From: Candidatus Gastranaerophilales bacterium
GTDB taxonomy: Bacteria > Cyanobacteriota > Vampirovibrionia > Gastranaerophilales > Gastranaerophilaceae
Assembly: GCA_944324915.1 (NCBI GenBank)
Contig: CALUYD010000010.1
Location: forward strand, 1-64,000
Length of the DNA stretch: 64,000 bases
Direction of reading: 5' to 3'
This document shows positions 54,879-64,000 of the stretch, piece after piece; the stretch's first letter is position 1; each line of letters opens with the position of its first letter. Both the position numbers and the translations under genes were made by a program. The notes under the pieces are model-generated. The model did not search any database. It saw only the letters and a program-made list of their open reading frames with translations, and was not told the DNA's origin.

Positions 54879-57263
54879 ATGGATAACAGTACAATCACAA
54901 AATTAATAAAAAAAATAGATTTCGATCTAGCAAACAACTTTGAATTATCGGTTACAAAAGAACTTTCTTTTGTGCCGATAAGTATGCAAAAAAACACAGC
55001 AACAGGAGAAGATGTGTTTTTTGTTGCGGTTTGCAAAGATTCTGACCAGACAAAAATCAAAGAATATATAGCAAAATCTATAAACAATACTGTTAACTTT
55101 ATAAAAATGTCACCAAATGATTTTAGTGTATTGTATGACACATTTTTAAAAAAATTCTCAGAATTTCATGGTGGCGAACTTCCTCCTGTTATAAAAAACA
55201 ATGTTGAATCAAATTTAATCGACTTAGATGATGATACAAATCTTGAGATAACAGATGAAGACTTAAGTATTGATGAAGATTTTGACATAACAGATGACAA
55301 TATTCTTTCATCAGAAGAAGAATATGACGATGACGATGACGACGATGATGAATATGATAATGAAATTGAAACATTACCAGATGATGATGACAAACTCGAA
55401 GATTTTGATAAAACAGACAACGAAGACGATATTATAAATAATGACGATGATACATTACAAAAAGATAATTCATCTGCTGATGAAGAATATGGACTTGACG
55501 GAAAACCAAAAGCAGATATTTCAAAAGTAAAAGCTCCAAGAACAAAAAGACTTGGTGAAATTTTAATAGAAGAAAATTTAATAAACGAAGAACAGCTGGA
55601 AATTGCATTGGCAGAAAGCAAATCACAAGGAATACCATTAGGTTCGGTATTAGTTAAACTAGGATTTGTAACAATTAAAGATTTAAAAGAAGCGCTTGGC
55701 GCGCAAATGGGCTTAAAATATGCAACAGCAGAGCAGCTAAAAGCTCTACCAACAGCAATTTCAATTTTGCCTGAAGACTTTATAAAATTAAATAAGGTTG
55801 TGCCGTTAAGCATGACAGATAAATCATTAGTTGTTGGTATGGTAAACCCCAACGATACAAAAGTTATCAATGAAATTGTTTATCAAACAGGCTTAAAACC
55901 AACAGTAATGCTTGTAACTCATGTTGAATTTGAGAACTTTATAAATACATATTACAGTGCAGATAAGCAAGAAACAAATGAACTATTACAACAAATCAAT
56001 GAAGATGAATCACTCGTTTCTAACGCAGGAGAGCTTTGGGATCAAGTAGAACAAGAAATTCAAGATTCAGATGGTGCAGTATCGCAATTAGCTAACAAAA
56101 TCATAACAATGGCAATTGATAGACGCGCATCAGATATTCACATAGAGCCACTAAATGTAGGCTACAGAGTTAGATTAAGAATTGACGGTTCATTGCAAGA
56201 AGCACTGAAAATTCCTGCAAAAGTTGATAGCGCCGTAATTTCAAGATTTAAAGTATTATCTAAAATGAATATCGCAGAGCATAGACGTGCGCAAGATGGT
56301 TCGTTTACGCTAAAATACAAAAATAAAGCTCAAGATTTCCGTGTAAATACACTACCTGTTGCGGGCAGAGAAAAAATGGTAATCCGTGTTCTTGCACCAC
56401 AACTAGATTCAAAACAAGCAAAAGCTGATAAAATCGAAATAAACGGAGCTTCAGAAGAAGATTTAAAGAAAATAAGATATTTAGTTTCATCTCCAAACGG
56501 AATTGTTTTAACATCAGGTCCGACAGGTTCAGGTAAAACAACTACTCTATACGCCCTTTTGAGATATATGAATTCAGATGACATTAATATCACAACAATC
56601 GAAGATCCGGTTGAAATCAAGTTAGAAGGTATAAATCAATCTTCAATCAATCCAAAAGCAGGTATTACTTTTGCAAATTCACTTCGTGCAATATTAAGAC
56701 AAGACCCTGATACAATATTGATAGGTGAAATCCGTGACTACGAAACTCTTGAAGTTGCTATTTCAGCTTCTTTAACAGGTCACCTTGTATTATCAACAAT
56801 TCACACAAATTCGGCAGCAGCAACAATTACTCGTTTAATAGAAATGGGTGCAAAAGATTACTTAATTTCTTCTACTATTTCAGGCATTATCGCACAACGT
56901 TTGGTTAAAAAACTCTGCCCTAACTGCAAAGAAGCATATTTTCCAACAGTAGAAGAAGCAAGAAAAATTTTAACAGACCCTGTTGAAATACAAAAACTTA
57001 CAAAAACAAAACTATACAAACCGCACGGATGCCCAAACTGTAAAAACTCAGGATATTTAGGACGTCTTGCAGTACTAGAAATTCTTGTAATCAACAATGA
57101 AATCAGAAAAATGATAGCTCAACGTGCACATGATGTTGAATTAGAAGATTATGCAATAAGACAAGGAATGAAAACTCTTAAAATGTCTTGCTTAAGACAC
57201 ATTTTAGAAGGTAATACTTCAATAGAAGAACAAGTAAGAATACTCGGTTTAGCAGGTGAATAA
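54879..57263 (+). CDS. Pilus/secretion assembly ATPase (PilB/GspE) with acidic N-terminal linker
   Basis: A 794-residue hexameric motor. Residues 1-120 are unrecognised; about 110-205 is a very acidic linker with runs of Asp/Glu. An MshEN-type domain (KRLGEILIEENLINEEQL, GSVLVKLGFV; about 222-330) could bind c-di-GMP. The ATPase has Walker A SGPTGSGKTTT near 545, the Asp box TTIEDPVE, Walker B IGEIRD, the His box STIHTN, and a C-terminal tetracysteine zinc module (CPNCKEAY and CPNCKNSG). All catalytic elements are intact, unlike the paralogue at 11234. It is followed by the platform protein gene at 1 nt. Confidence 0.95.
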   Translation: MDNSTITKLIKKIDFDLANNFELSVTKELSFVPISMQKNTATGEDVFFVAVCKDSDQTKIKEYIAKSINNTVNFIKMSPNDFSVLYDTFLKKFSEFHGGELPPVIKNNVESNLIDLDDDTNLEITDEDLSIDEDFDITDDNILSSEEEYDDDDDDDDEYDNEIETLPDDDDKLEDFDKTDNEDDIINNDDDTLQKDNSSADEEYGLDGKPKADISKVKAPRTKRLGEILIEENLINEEQLEIALAESKSQGIPLGSVLVKLGFVTIKDLKEALGAQMGLKYATAEQLKALPTAISILPEDFIKLNKVVPLSMTDKSLVVGMVNPNDTKVINEIVYQTGLKPTVMLVTHVEFENFINTYYSADKQETNELLQQINEDESLVSNAGELWDQVEQEIQDSDGAVSQLANKIITMAIDRRASDIHIEPLNVGYRVRLRIDGSLQEALKIPAKVDSAVISRFKVLSKMNIAEHRRAQDGSFTLKYKNKAQDFRVNTLPVAGREKMVIRVLAPQLDSKQAKADKIEINGASEEDLKKIRYLVSSPNGIVLTSGPTGSGKTTTLYALLRYMNSDDINITTIEDPVEIKLEGINQSSINPKAGITFANSLRAILRQDPDTILIGEIRDYETLEVAISASLTGHLVLSTIHTNSAAATITRLIEMGAKDYLISSTISGIIAQRLVKKLCPNCKEAYFPTVEEARKILTDPVEIQKLTKTKLYKPHGCPNCKNSGYLGRLAVLEILVINNEIRKMIAQRAHDVELEDYAIRQGMKTLKMSCLRHILEGNTSIEEQVRILGLAGE

Positions 57264-57264
57264 C

Positions 57265-58488
57265 ATGGCAATATTCACATACACAGCTTTAAAAGACAAT
57301 AAAATAACTGTCACAGGCAGAATTGAAGCTCGTGACATAGCAGAAGCTCGCAGAAAAATTCGTCAAATGAATCTATTGCCCACTTCTATTATGGATATAG
57401 AAGCAGCAGACAATAAAAAAGGCGGTTTATCGTCTTTAAAAAATGTAGGCAAAATTACAGCCCTTAGTTTAAAAGAAAAAATTGATTTCACTTCAACTTT
57501 GGAAATGTTAACTTCAACAGGCATTCCTATTATCGAAGCTCTATTATTTATCGAACAAAACTCTGACTCATCCAGAGTAAGAACAATGACTCACAGCTTT
57601 AGAAAAGAAATCATAGGCGGTACAACACTAGGTGAAACCCTTGAAAAATACAGAGATATTTTTGGAAGGGTATATATTGGCCTTGTTAAAGCCGGTGAAG
57701 ACTCTGGGGAACTTGATAAAACCCTAACTCGTATGTTGGAACTATTAAAAAAACAAGATGCAGTAAAAGGTAAAGTTATAGGGGCATTAGTATATCCTAC
57801 AATCGTAGTTCTATTAGCAATTGTTGCCGTTCTTATAATGTTGATATTCGTATTTCCGGCATTCCAAGAAATGTTTAACAATTTAGGCAAAGAGCTACCT
57901 CCAATAACACAATTTTGTATGAATGCTGGAACATTTATGAAAGAATATTGGATTGCTTGTTTATTAGGAACAGCAATTACAATATTTATTTTAACAACAT
58001 TATACAAGCAGCCTTCTATCAGAAACAGAATTGATGCGCTTGTTTTACACATCCCAATTCTTTCAAAAATGTTAAAATATTCAAACTTTTCGAACTTTAT
58101 AGCAGTATTACAAGTATCCTATGAAGCCGGTATTCCAATTGTCGACTGTTTATTTTTAGCAAATTTAACCATGGATAATTATCTGCTTAAAACAACAATT
58201 ATGGACGCAGCAACGAAAGTGCAGCAAGGTATGCATTTATCTACTGCTCTAAAAAATGCAAATCAGGTACCCACAATGATGACTTTTATGATAGCAACAG
58301 GTGAGCAATCAGGTAGATTAGGTGATTCACTATATCATTGTGTAACATATATTGATAAAGAATTAGATGCAACAATAGATAATTTTACTAAATTAATTGA
58401 ACCTATGCTTATGGTGGGTATTGGTATATTGGTTGCAATATTAGGTTTAGCGTTGTACTTACCGTTATTCCAGGCATATCAACAATAA
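57265..58488 (+). CDS. Pilus/secretion platform protein (PilC/GspF)
   Basis: A polytopic inner-membrane protein of about 407 residues that couples the assembly ATPase to pilin polymerisation. Two GspF/PilC repeats are visible: LKEKIDFTSTLEMLTSTGIPIIEAL and the parallel YSNFSNFIAVLQVSYEAGIPIVDCL, with EDSGELDKTL and EQSGRLGDSL motifs. Three membrane spans lie near 175-200, 225-245 and 375-400. I choose ATG 57265 because AGGTGA is 5 nt upstream; an upstream in-frame GTG lies inside the preceding gene. It ends the secretion operon. Confidence 0.95.
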   Translation: MAIFTYTALKDNKITVTGRIEARDIAEARRKIRQMNLLPTSIMDIEAADNKKGGLSSLKNVGKITALSLKEKIDFTSTLEMLTSTGIPIIEALLFIEQNSDSSRVRTMTHSFRKEIIGGTTLGETLEKYRDIFGRVYIGLVKAGEDSGELDKTLTRMLELLKKQDAVKGKVIGALVYPTIVVLLAIVAVLIMLIFVFPAFQEMFNNLGKELPPITQFCMNAGTFMKEYWIACLLGTAITIFILTTLYKQPSIRNRIDALVLHIPILSKMLKYSNFSNFIAVLQVSYEAGIPIVDCLFLANLTMDNYLLKTTIMDAATKVQQGMHLSTALKNANQVPTMMTFMIATGEQSGRLGDSLYHCVTYIDKELDATIDNFTKLIEPMLMVGIGILVAILGLALYLPLFQAYQQ

Positions 58489-58558
58489 AAAAGCTAATTA
58501 GTTATTTGGTTTTAATTGTTAAAATAACTTGCTTCATAGATTAATTTAACCATACAAG

Positions 58559-58579
58559 ACGTTTTATATAATAAAACGT
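58559..58579 (+). repeat. Inverted repeat after the platform gene
   Basis: ACGTTTTAT-ATA-ATAAAACGT, a perfect 9-bp inverted repeat 70 nt after the stop, followed by TTCTTA; possibly a weak terminator of the secretion operon. Confidence 0.55.
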
Positions 58580-58645
58580 TCTTAAATATGCCATAAGATA
58601 TTAAATAGGTTAGATAAAAAGAATACGATATAGTTGAGCAATTAT

Positions 58646-58681
58646 TAAAAAAGTCTCGCATTTATTGCAAGACTTTTTTAA
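58646..58681. terminator. Bidirectional terminator between secretion operon and TpsB gene
   Basis: AAAAAAGTCT-c-GCA-TTTAT-TGC-a-AGACTTTTTT forms a long stem with one mismatch and A/T runs on both sides. Confidence 0.85.
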
Positions 58682-58698
58682 TATATGTAATCTATATA

Positions 58699-60474
58699 TT
58701 ATAAAATATTTGATGTAATCATAAAGTGAACTCTTAAACTAGAAGCATCATCAGGTCTATTTACTATAGGAACACCAATATATACGTTACCTGACAAATA
58801 TCTAGTCATTTTTAATACAAGGCCACCACCGACACTCATTACAAAATCAGAGCCAACACCTCTTGCATAATCACCAAACCAACCGGCATCGCAGAATGCT
58901 GCAAGTCTGATTGAATCATCAATAAATTTCAATTTTCCTGGTAATTTATTTAAGAACGGAACAGGAGCTCTGAGTTCTAGTGAAGCTGTTGCACCATAAT
59001 CTCTTAGGAAGTAACCTTCTTCAAAACCTCTAACAGAAGAAATACCACCTATTTGCATTTTATCGGAATACCAAACATTTCTGTTTGTCCATTGACCATT
59101 TGCGGTAAATATACCCATCATTCTCCAAGGTAGTACTTGTAAACGAGCAACAGATGCTTGTAATTTTACCATTTTATTTGTTGGTGTATGTCTATCATAA
59201 ACACCTAAATAATCATTTGTTGCACCAAATACATCTATACCTTTTGCAACGCCGATATTAGCAAACCATTTTCCATAAAAATCATCTTTAACGTTTGTTA
59301 AATTAAATTTTATAGAACGAGTTCTATATCCGTATAACTCAACGCCGCGCAATGTGCTTTCAGTATTTCTCATATCGAAAGCAATATCACCATATAATTT
59401 ATAGTTTTCTGTTTTTACCAAACGTCTTGACAAATCAACATAAAAACTGTGTGATTTACCTTCAATATCAAAATCTTTCAAAGGTCCTGTATCTAATTCG
59501 GTACCTGAGTATGAATAACCGATATTCAATTTTGTTTCATGTCGTCCAATCGGAACAGAATAGAACACACCTTGACCGATTGAACTTCTGGCAATTGAAG
59601 TTGTAGATAATAACTGGTCGCCAAAACCTGTCAAGTTACTCATACCTGCAAAAATAACAAAACGATTTAAACCAACCGAGCTTCTGCCTTGGTTATCAAA
59701 ACGGAAGTCAAAGTCGATTGGAAATCTGTCTTTAACATTCAAAGTTAAATCTGTATATTGTTCTGAATCTTCATTATCTTGAAGAGCTACTGCGCCTTTA
59801 ATATAATCGGTAGCATTTAACTCACGCAAAGATTCTTGAATATCGGCTACATTTAAAACTTTATCTTCTTGAATATTTTTATCTTTTAAGAAAGTTGCAC
59901 TTAAGTATTTTTTTCTTGCCCATTTATTACCTTCAATGGTAATGTTGCCGTATTTACCTTCCATAACAACAATTTCGACATTTCCGTCTTCAACTTTTTG
60001 TGGAGGAAGATATGCAGTCGTAGAAATATAACCGTTACGTTGGTAAAATTCGGTAATAGCATTCGCCATACCGATTAAATCATTAATTGTAACTTCGTCA
60101 CCAACCTTTTGGCAAACAAGATTCATTAATTGTTCTTCTGTATATTCAGTATTACCTGTAATATGAATAGAATTCAACTTAAAACTAACTTCCTTATTTG
60201 GAAGGTCTTGCATTTTGTCTTTCATTTCGCGATTCATCTCGATATCTTGTTCAAGATGCTCTTCTTCGCGATCGTCTCTAATTCTTTGTTCGTAATCTTT
60301 AATTTGACGTAAATTTGTTTGATCAATTACACCTGCGTCAAAATTACCGAAGGTTGGAGTAATTCCGAATCCGCCTTCAGGACCCGCATAAGCATTACCT
60401 ATTCCGATAAACATACAAGTTGCAAAAACAATAGAACCAAATTTGAACTTGTTAACTTTGCTCTTACTATGCAC
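58699..60474 (-). CDS. TpsB-type outer-membrane transporter (ShlB/FhaC/HecB family)
   Basis: A 591-residue two-partner secretion transporter. Signal peptide (KFGSIVFATCMFIGIGNAYA, cleavage near 30), a charged Glu/Arg-rich linker (about 60-95), two POTRA domains (FKLNSIHITGNTEYTEEQL near 98 and VVMEGKYGNITIEGN near 165), then a 16-strand-type barrel with the conserved motif IGGISSVRGFEEGYF near 475. The C-terminal residue is Leu rather than the usual aromatic. It translocates its TpsA partner, encoded divergently at 60843. The start is GTG at 60474, with AAGGA about 11 nt upstream. Confidence 0.94.
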   Translation of the reverse strand: MHSKSKVNKFKFGSIVFATCMFIGIGNAYAGPEGGFGITPTFGNFDAGVIDQTNLRQIKDYEQRIRDDREEEHLEQDIEMNREMKDKMQDLPNKEVSFKLNSIHITGNTEYTEEQLMNLVCQKVGDEVTINDLIGMANAITEFYQRNGYISTTAYLPPQKVEDGNVEIVVMEGKYGNITIEGNKWARKKYLSATFLKDKNIQEDKVLNVADIQESLRELNATDYIKGAVALQDNEDSEQYTDLTLNVKDRFPIDFDFRFDNQGRSSVGLNRFVIFAGMSNLTGFGDQLLSTTSIARSSIGQGVFYSVPIGRHETKLNIGYSYSGTELDTGPLKDFDIEGKSHSFYVDLSRRLVKTENYKLYGDIAFDMRNTESTLRGVELYGYRTRSIKFNLTNVKDDFYGKWFANIGVAKGIDVFGATNDYLGVYDRHTPTNKMVKLQASVARLQVLPWRMMGIFTANGQWTNRNVWYSDKMQIGGISSVRGFEEGYFLRDYGATASLELRAPVPFLNKLPGKLKFIDDSIRLAAFCDAGWFGDYARGVGSDFVMSVGGGLVLKMTRYLSGNVYIGVPIVNRPDDASSLRVHFMITSNIL

Positions 60475-60842
60475 TTTTCTTAAATTCCTTTATATTAACC
60501 TATGGAACTATGCACTTATACTAGTGTGCAATACTATCATATAACATGTAATATTATATAACAATAAATTATATTGATGATTTTTATATTACTACAAAAA
60601 GAACGTAATAATTTTTTTTTGCATCATTGTTAAATTTTATTAATTTTGTACATAATTATGTATATATTTTATATATCATTACGTAAATTATTTTTTTTAT
60701 CTGATAAAATAAAGAAAAGAATAGAAATATGTAAATTTTTGTTAAGTTGAGTATAGTTTATGCAAAAATTTAGCTTGCATGTGGTTTTTATTACATGTAT
60801 AAGCATATGGATAAAACATAATTTATGAAAGGGAACCATATA
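60475..60842. promoter_or_regulatory. Divergent intergenic region of the two-partner secretion pair
   Basis: A 368-nt, strongly AT-rich stretch. For the tpsA side, TTGCAT (60775-60780), 17-nt spacer and TATAAG (60798-60803) form a promoter whose spacer ends carry an inverted repeat CATGT-N10-ACATG (60778-60797). GGGA ahead of the ATG serves as ribosome site. No gene or RNA is seen in the rest. Confidence 0.55.
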
Positions 60843-63800
60843 ATGAGTCAATTTAAGAAAAAATTAACAGCATTTACTGCTATGTTAGCTTTTCTGTCAT
60901 TGTCTGGTGCAGCCTTAGCTGTTTCAGCAGGTGATGTTATTGGCAATACAGGTAATGTAGGTATTTCAGGCGGTGGCAACAGACTTGATGTAGATATCAT
61001 AGGTGGCGGAAACGGAGCAGTAGGTCAGGTTGATTGGAATGACTTCAATGTAGGCAAAGATCAACAAGTAGATTTCGGCTTTTCAGGATTATCGCAAACA
61101 ATAATTAATCGTGTTTTAGGCGGTAACGAATCACAAATTCTTGGTAAGTTAACAAACTCTTGTGCAGGCGGCGGAGATTGTACTTCATTTGCAGCAACAA
61201 GCAAAGTCATACTTATTAACCCCGCAGGTATTATGTTTGGTCAAGGTTCACAAGTTGACTTAAACTCTTTCACTGCTTCAACATTTGATATTAAAGGCGC
61301 TAAAAATATTGGCGGCATGTCAGATGCTGAATTAGAACAATATCAAGCAGGTGTATTAAATAAATTCTCGCCTGTTGCAAGTGTTAATGGGGAAAACAGA
61401 GATTACGGCAAAATTTACTTCGATTCTCATTACACGCAAGAATTCGATAAAGCCGGGATTAAAGTGACTCCTGGTGAATCTCAAATTGTTTTAGACGGTA
61501 CAACATTTGCTCACTTTGATAAAGATGGAAATATCTCTGATGTAAACCCAAATAAATCAGTAGCAATTGTTGCTGATAATATTAAATACAAAGATTCATT
61601 AATTAAAACAGGCCAAAACTTCAACTATGTAACACCAAATAACAACTACTCATTATCTAATGTAAGATTAATTACTGCAGATGGTGTTTCATTTGCATAT
61701 TTGGCAAACGGATATGCTGATACATACGAAGTCGCTGAAAATGTAAGCGATGTTGATAGAACAATTGAAATGGATAACTCAGGACTTGCAAAAGATCAAG
61801 CTGCAATTGAATCCGGTGATGTTCATATTGTTAACGCTGCAAAATCAGCAAATTCAAATGTTAAAATCAGCAACTCAGTAATTAAAGGTACTAAACTTGT
61901 TAACAAAGAAAATGGCGACATCATGATTGTTGCACCCGGAGATGTTTCTCTTGACAACACTCGTCTTGAAACAGTTAACACAAGCATTGAAAAAGACGGC
62001 ATAGTATATAACACCGAAAAACAAAACGGTGGCGAAGTTCTTCTAAGTGCAGGTAAAAACGTAAATATTAAGGATTCGCTAATCCATACAGCAGGTGCTA
62101 AAGCAGGAACTCCGAATGACACTAATGCAGGCTCAGTAAGAATCTATGCAAATGATAAAATAAATATTGACAACACAACAGCAATAGCACAAGGTAATGC
62201 CGATATTCAATCAGGCGAAGGTATTACTTTAAATAATTCATTAGTTAAAGCAGAAAATGCCCTTGATTCTTCAAAAATTAAAAATACAAGTTTAGTTTCA
62301 TCAGGAGATATTAATTCTCATAATTCAATAATTGTTGCTTCAGGCGATGTTGATGTTAAATCAATATATTCAGATAACAGCCTAGCAGGCAACATTGTTA
62401 TCTCAAGCGACTTAGATGAAAATGGTCAAAATCAATCATTAGTTCTTGCAGGCGACAAATTATCAATTCAAGGTTCAAATACAAAAATTGATAATGCCGG
62501 TCTTGCATATCAAGATATTAAATTTTATAACGATGGCACAACAGGCATAAACAATGTAACAATTGCAAACAATACAACCTTCTCTCCAATGAAAGATGGT
62601 TCTGTATCAAAAGATGTGACACTTGAAACAAACGGCGATTTCACAATGGATAATGCCACAATGAAAGTTGCCGCATATTCATTAAAATTTGACAGAAATG
62701 CAGACGGTACTCTTAAAGATGACGGCACAGTTGATGGTATTAAATACAATTTAAGTTTCAATACTGCAAATGCTGACAATTTAGACGTTAAATCAACAGA
62801 AGGCAATGTTAACGCAATCAATAAATCAAACGTTGTAGCAAATAAAAATATTACATTAACTTCAGACAAAAAAGATGTTAATGTTAACAATTCAAGCCTA
62901 AAAACATCAAAAGAAAATATTAATATTACAGCTTCAAAAGGTTCTGTAAATATTAAGGACAGCTCAAATGTAATTGCTGGAAAAGACTTAAATGTTACAG
63001 CATACGAAACAATTACATTTGGAAAACAAGGCGCTGAAAATGTTAATATAGATAATTCTTCAACATTATCAGCAGGCGAAAATATGAATGTTGTTTCTCT
63101 TGCAGGCGATATTAATGCAGAAAAGACTACAATGCCAACTTTATCATACGGCGACAGATTAACATTTAACGCTGCAGGCAGCAACAATTTCACTAGTGAG
63201 GATTCACTAAAAGCTGTAAATGTAGACTTTATCGCAGGCAAAGCAAATAACTTTACAACAAAAGGCGATATTCAATTCGTTAATTCTTCACTTGAATCTA
63301 AAAATAATAACATCACAACAACACAAGAAGGTGGCGATGTTATTATGAATAACTTAACAATAAAATCAGCAACTGAAAAAGCTGAAGATACAGTTACAAA
63401 AATTAATGCAAAAGGTAATGTAACAACAAAAGATGTAACAGGCACAGCAAAACAAGATGTTGCAAATGAAGTTAAAACATTCCCTCAAAGCGTTAATTAC
63501 GAAGGTTCAGTAACTGATAAAACAACTCCTGACACTGTTTTAGATGTTAACCAAACAAAACTTATTGTTAATACACAAGTTAACAAAACAACTCCAACAA
63601 ATAATGACAACGGTAGCATCACATTAACAGTTAAAAACGCAGATAATGAAAATGCAGGCGTTGAATTAGTTGCTAAAAATGAAGTTTGGGATGAACAAAT
63701 TGATAAAGGCGAAGGACCTGAAGTTCATCTTCATGCTCAAGACGGTAAAGTTGCAATCACAAACATCTATACTGATAAATTAACATTAACAGAAAGCAAT

Positions 63801-64000
63801 CAATTTATCGCGGGTAAAGACACTCCAGATGGCGGTCTACCTACAATTACAGTTAAAGACCAAGGCGGATTTAACCTAGATCCAAATAAAGGTTATGATC
63901 CAGATCCTGATGGTTTTGAATATATTAAAAATTATGATTCAACTTCAACAGTAATTGATAAAGATGTTCAAACAGATGTTGATGTTGATGTTGATGTTGA
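60843..64000 (+). CDS. TpsA-type filamentous haemagglutinin-family exoprotein, 3' truncated by window end
   Basis: The frame is open from ATG 60843 to the last base (at least 1052 residues). A signal peptide (KKKLTAFTAMLAFLSLSGAALA, cleavage near 26) is followed by the TPS secretion domain: QVDWNDFNVGKDQQVDF, NRVLGGNESQILG, and the hallmark ILINPAGIMFGQGSQVD near 130-145, then NSFTAST. The rest is a long repetitive beta-helix-like region of NNS/D-x-I-x-A-GD units. The visible end is an Asp-Val alternating tract. It is probably secreted by the TpsB protein encoded divergently and acts as an adhesin or surface filament. No cysteine-rich region appears beyond the TPS domain. Confidence 0.92.
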   Translation, partial: MSQFKKKLTAFTAMLAFLSLSGAALAVSAGDVIGNTGNVGISGGGNRLDVDIIGGGNGAVGQVDWNDFNVGKDQQVDFGFSGLSQTIINRVLGGNESQILGKLTNSCAGGGDCTSFAATSKVILINPAGIMFGQGSQVDLNSFTASTFDIKGAKNIGGMSDAELEQYQAGVLNKFSPVASVNGENRDYGKIYFDSHYTQEFDKAGIKVTPGESQIVLDGTTFAHFDKDGNISDVNPNKSVAIVADNIKYKDSLIKTGQNFNYVTPNNNYSLSNVRLITADGVSFAYLANGYADTYEVAENVSDVDRTIEMDNSGLAKDQAAIESGDVHIVNAAKSANSNVKISNSVIKGTKLVNKENGDIMIVAPGDVSLDNTRLETVNTSIEKDGIVYNTEKQNGGEVLLSAGKNVNIKDSLIHTAGAKAGTPNDTNAGSVRIYANDKINIDNTTAIAQGNADIQSGEGITLNNSLVKAENALDSSKIKNTSLVSSGDINSHNSIIVASGDVDVKSIYSDNSLAGNIVISSDLDENGQNQSLVLAGDKLSIQGSNTKIDNAGLAYQDIKFYNDGTTGINNVTIANNTTFSPMKDGSVSKDVTLETNGDFTMDNATMKVAAYSLKFDRNADGTLKDDGTVDGIKYNLSFNTANADNLDVKSTEGNVNAINKSNVVANKNITLTSDKKDVNVNNSSLKTSKENINITASKGSVNIKDSSNVIAGKDLNVTAYETITFGKQGAENVNIDNSSTLSAGENMNVVSLAGDINAEKTTMPTLSYGDRLTFNAAGSNNFTSEDSLKAVNVDFIAGKANNFTTKGDIQFVNSSLESKNNNITTTQEGGDVIMNNLTIKSATEKAEDTVTKINAKGNVTTKDVTGTAKQDVANEVKTFPQSVNYEGSVTDKTTPDTVLDVNQTKLIVNTQVNKTTPTNNDNGSITLTVKNADNENAGVELVAKNEVWDEQIDKGEGPEVHLHAQDGKVAITNIYTDKLTLTESNQFIAGKDTPDGGLPTITVKDQGGFNLDPNKGYDPDPDGFEYIKNYDSTSTVIDKDVQTDVDVDVDV

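Noticed and set aside
55166-55870. Ser-rich open frame on the - strand opposite the assembly ATPase
   Set aside because: Its Ser runs are the complement of the GAT/GAA-rich acidic linker; no start signals are seen.
61823-63241. Open frames on the - strand within the TpsA gene
   Set aside because: They arise from the repetitive low-stop composition of the exoprotein gene; the + strand frame is continuous and has signal peptide and TPS domain.

Overview
The window is AT-rich, densely coded bacterial chromosome from a diderm: it carries a secretin, a TpsB-type outer-membrane transporter, a heptosyltransferase-like GT9 enzyme and an S-layer-homology protein. The combination of SLH protein, minimal type IV pilus/type II secretion set, cyanobacterial-style sigma factor, NifU-like/GGGtGRT pair and no photosynthesis genes suggests a non-photosynthetic relative of Cyanobacteria such as Gastranaerophilales (Vampirovibrionia/Melainabacteria). 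That assignment is inference from gene content and composition; no rRNA is present to confirm it.

Layout. 1-8 kb: 3' part of a Cys-rich/Gly-rich surface protein, mnmA, rpmB, two envelope glycosyltransferases around a tRNA-Pro with a duplicated upstream region, and an SLH protein. 8-19 kb: a GH13 enzyme, an SGNH hydrolase, a three-gene operon (sensor kinase, receiver, degenerate secretion ATPase), gshA, rsmA-ispE and a putative zinc protease. 19-27 kb: a large SF1 helicase-nuclease, mutS2 with an AlkD-like gene, and an NfeD/stomatin pair. 27-33 kb: the GGGtGRT/NifU-like pair, metY, prepilin peptidase overlapping a sigma factor, and ilvC. 33-38 kb: a PRTase-like protein, a prepilin-like Cys-rich protein flanked by two possible small antisense-strand RNAs, rph, a second sigma factor, and rplJ-rplL behind an L10 leader. 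39-46 kb: a DUF2229 protein, an orphan peptide ABC ATPase, and a SEC-C protein followed by three tandem paralogues of a possible U32-like TIM-barrel family. 46-51 kb: maf, tsf, rpsB with a structured leader, a DtxR-family regulator with a palindromic operator coupled to an unknown membrane protein, and obg. 51-58 kb: the pilus/secretion operon (PilP/GspC-like, secretin, assembly ATPase, platform protein). 58-64 kb: a divergent two-partner secretion pair; the secreted partner runs off the window.

How the genes connect. Prepilin peptidase (30 kb), prepilin-like substrate (34 kb), secretin/ATPase/platform operon (52-58 kb) and the degenerate ATPase in the two-component operon (11 kb) are scattered parts of one probable pilus or secretion machine; the overlap of prepilin peptidase with a SigF-like sigma factor suggests how it may be controlled.

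A pattern that crosses gene families: about ten genes have a -10-like hexamer exactly 6 nt before the start ATG and no Shine-Dalgarno sequence, as expected of leaderless mRNAs. Other genes have clear GGAG-type sites, so the genome appears to use both initiation modes.
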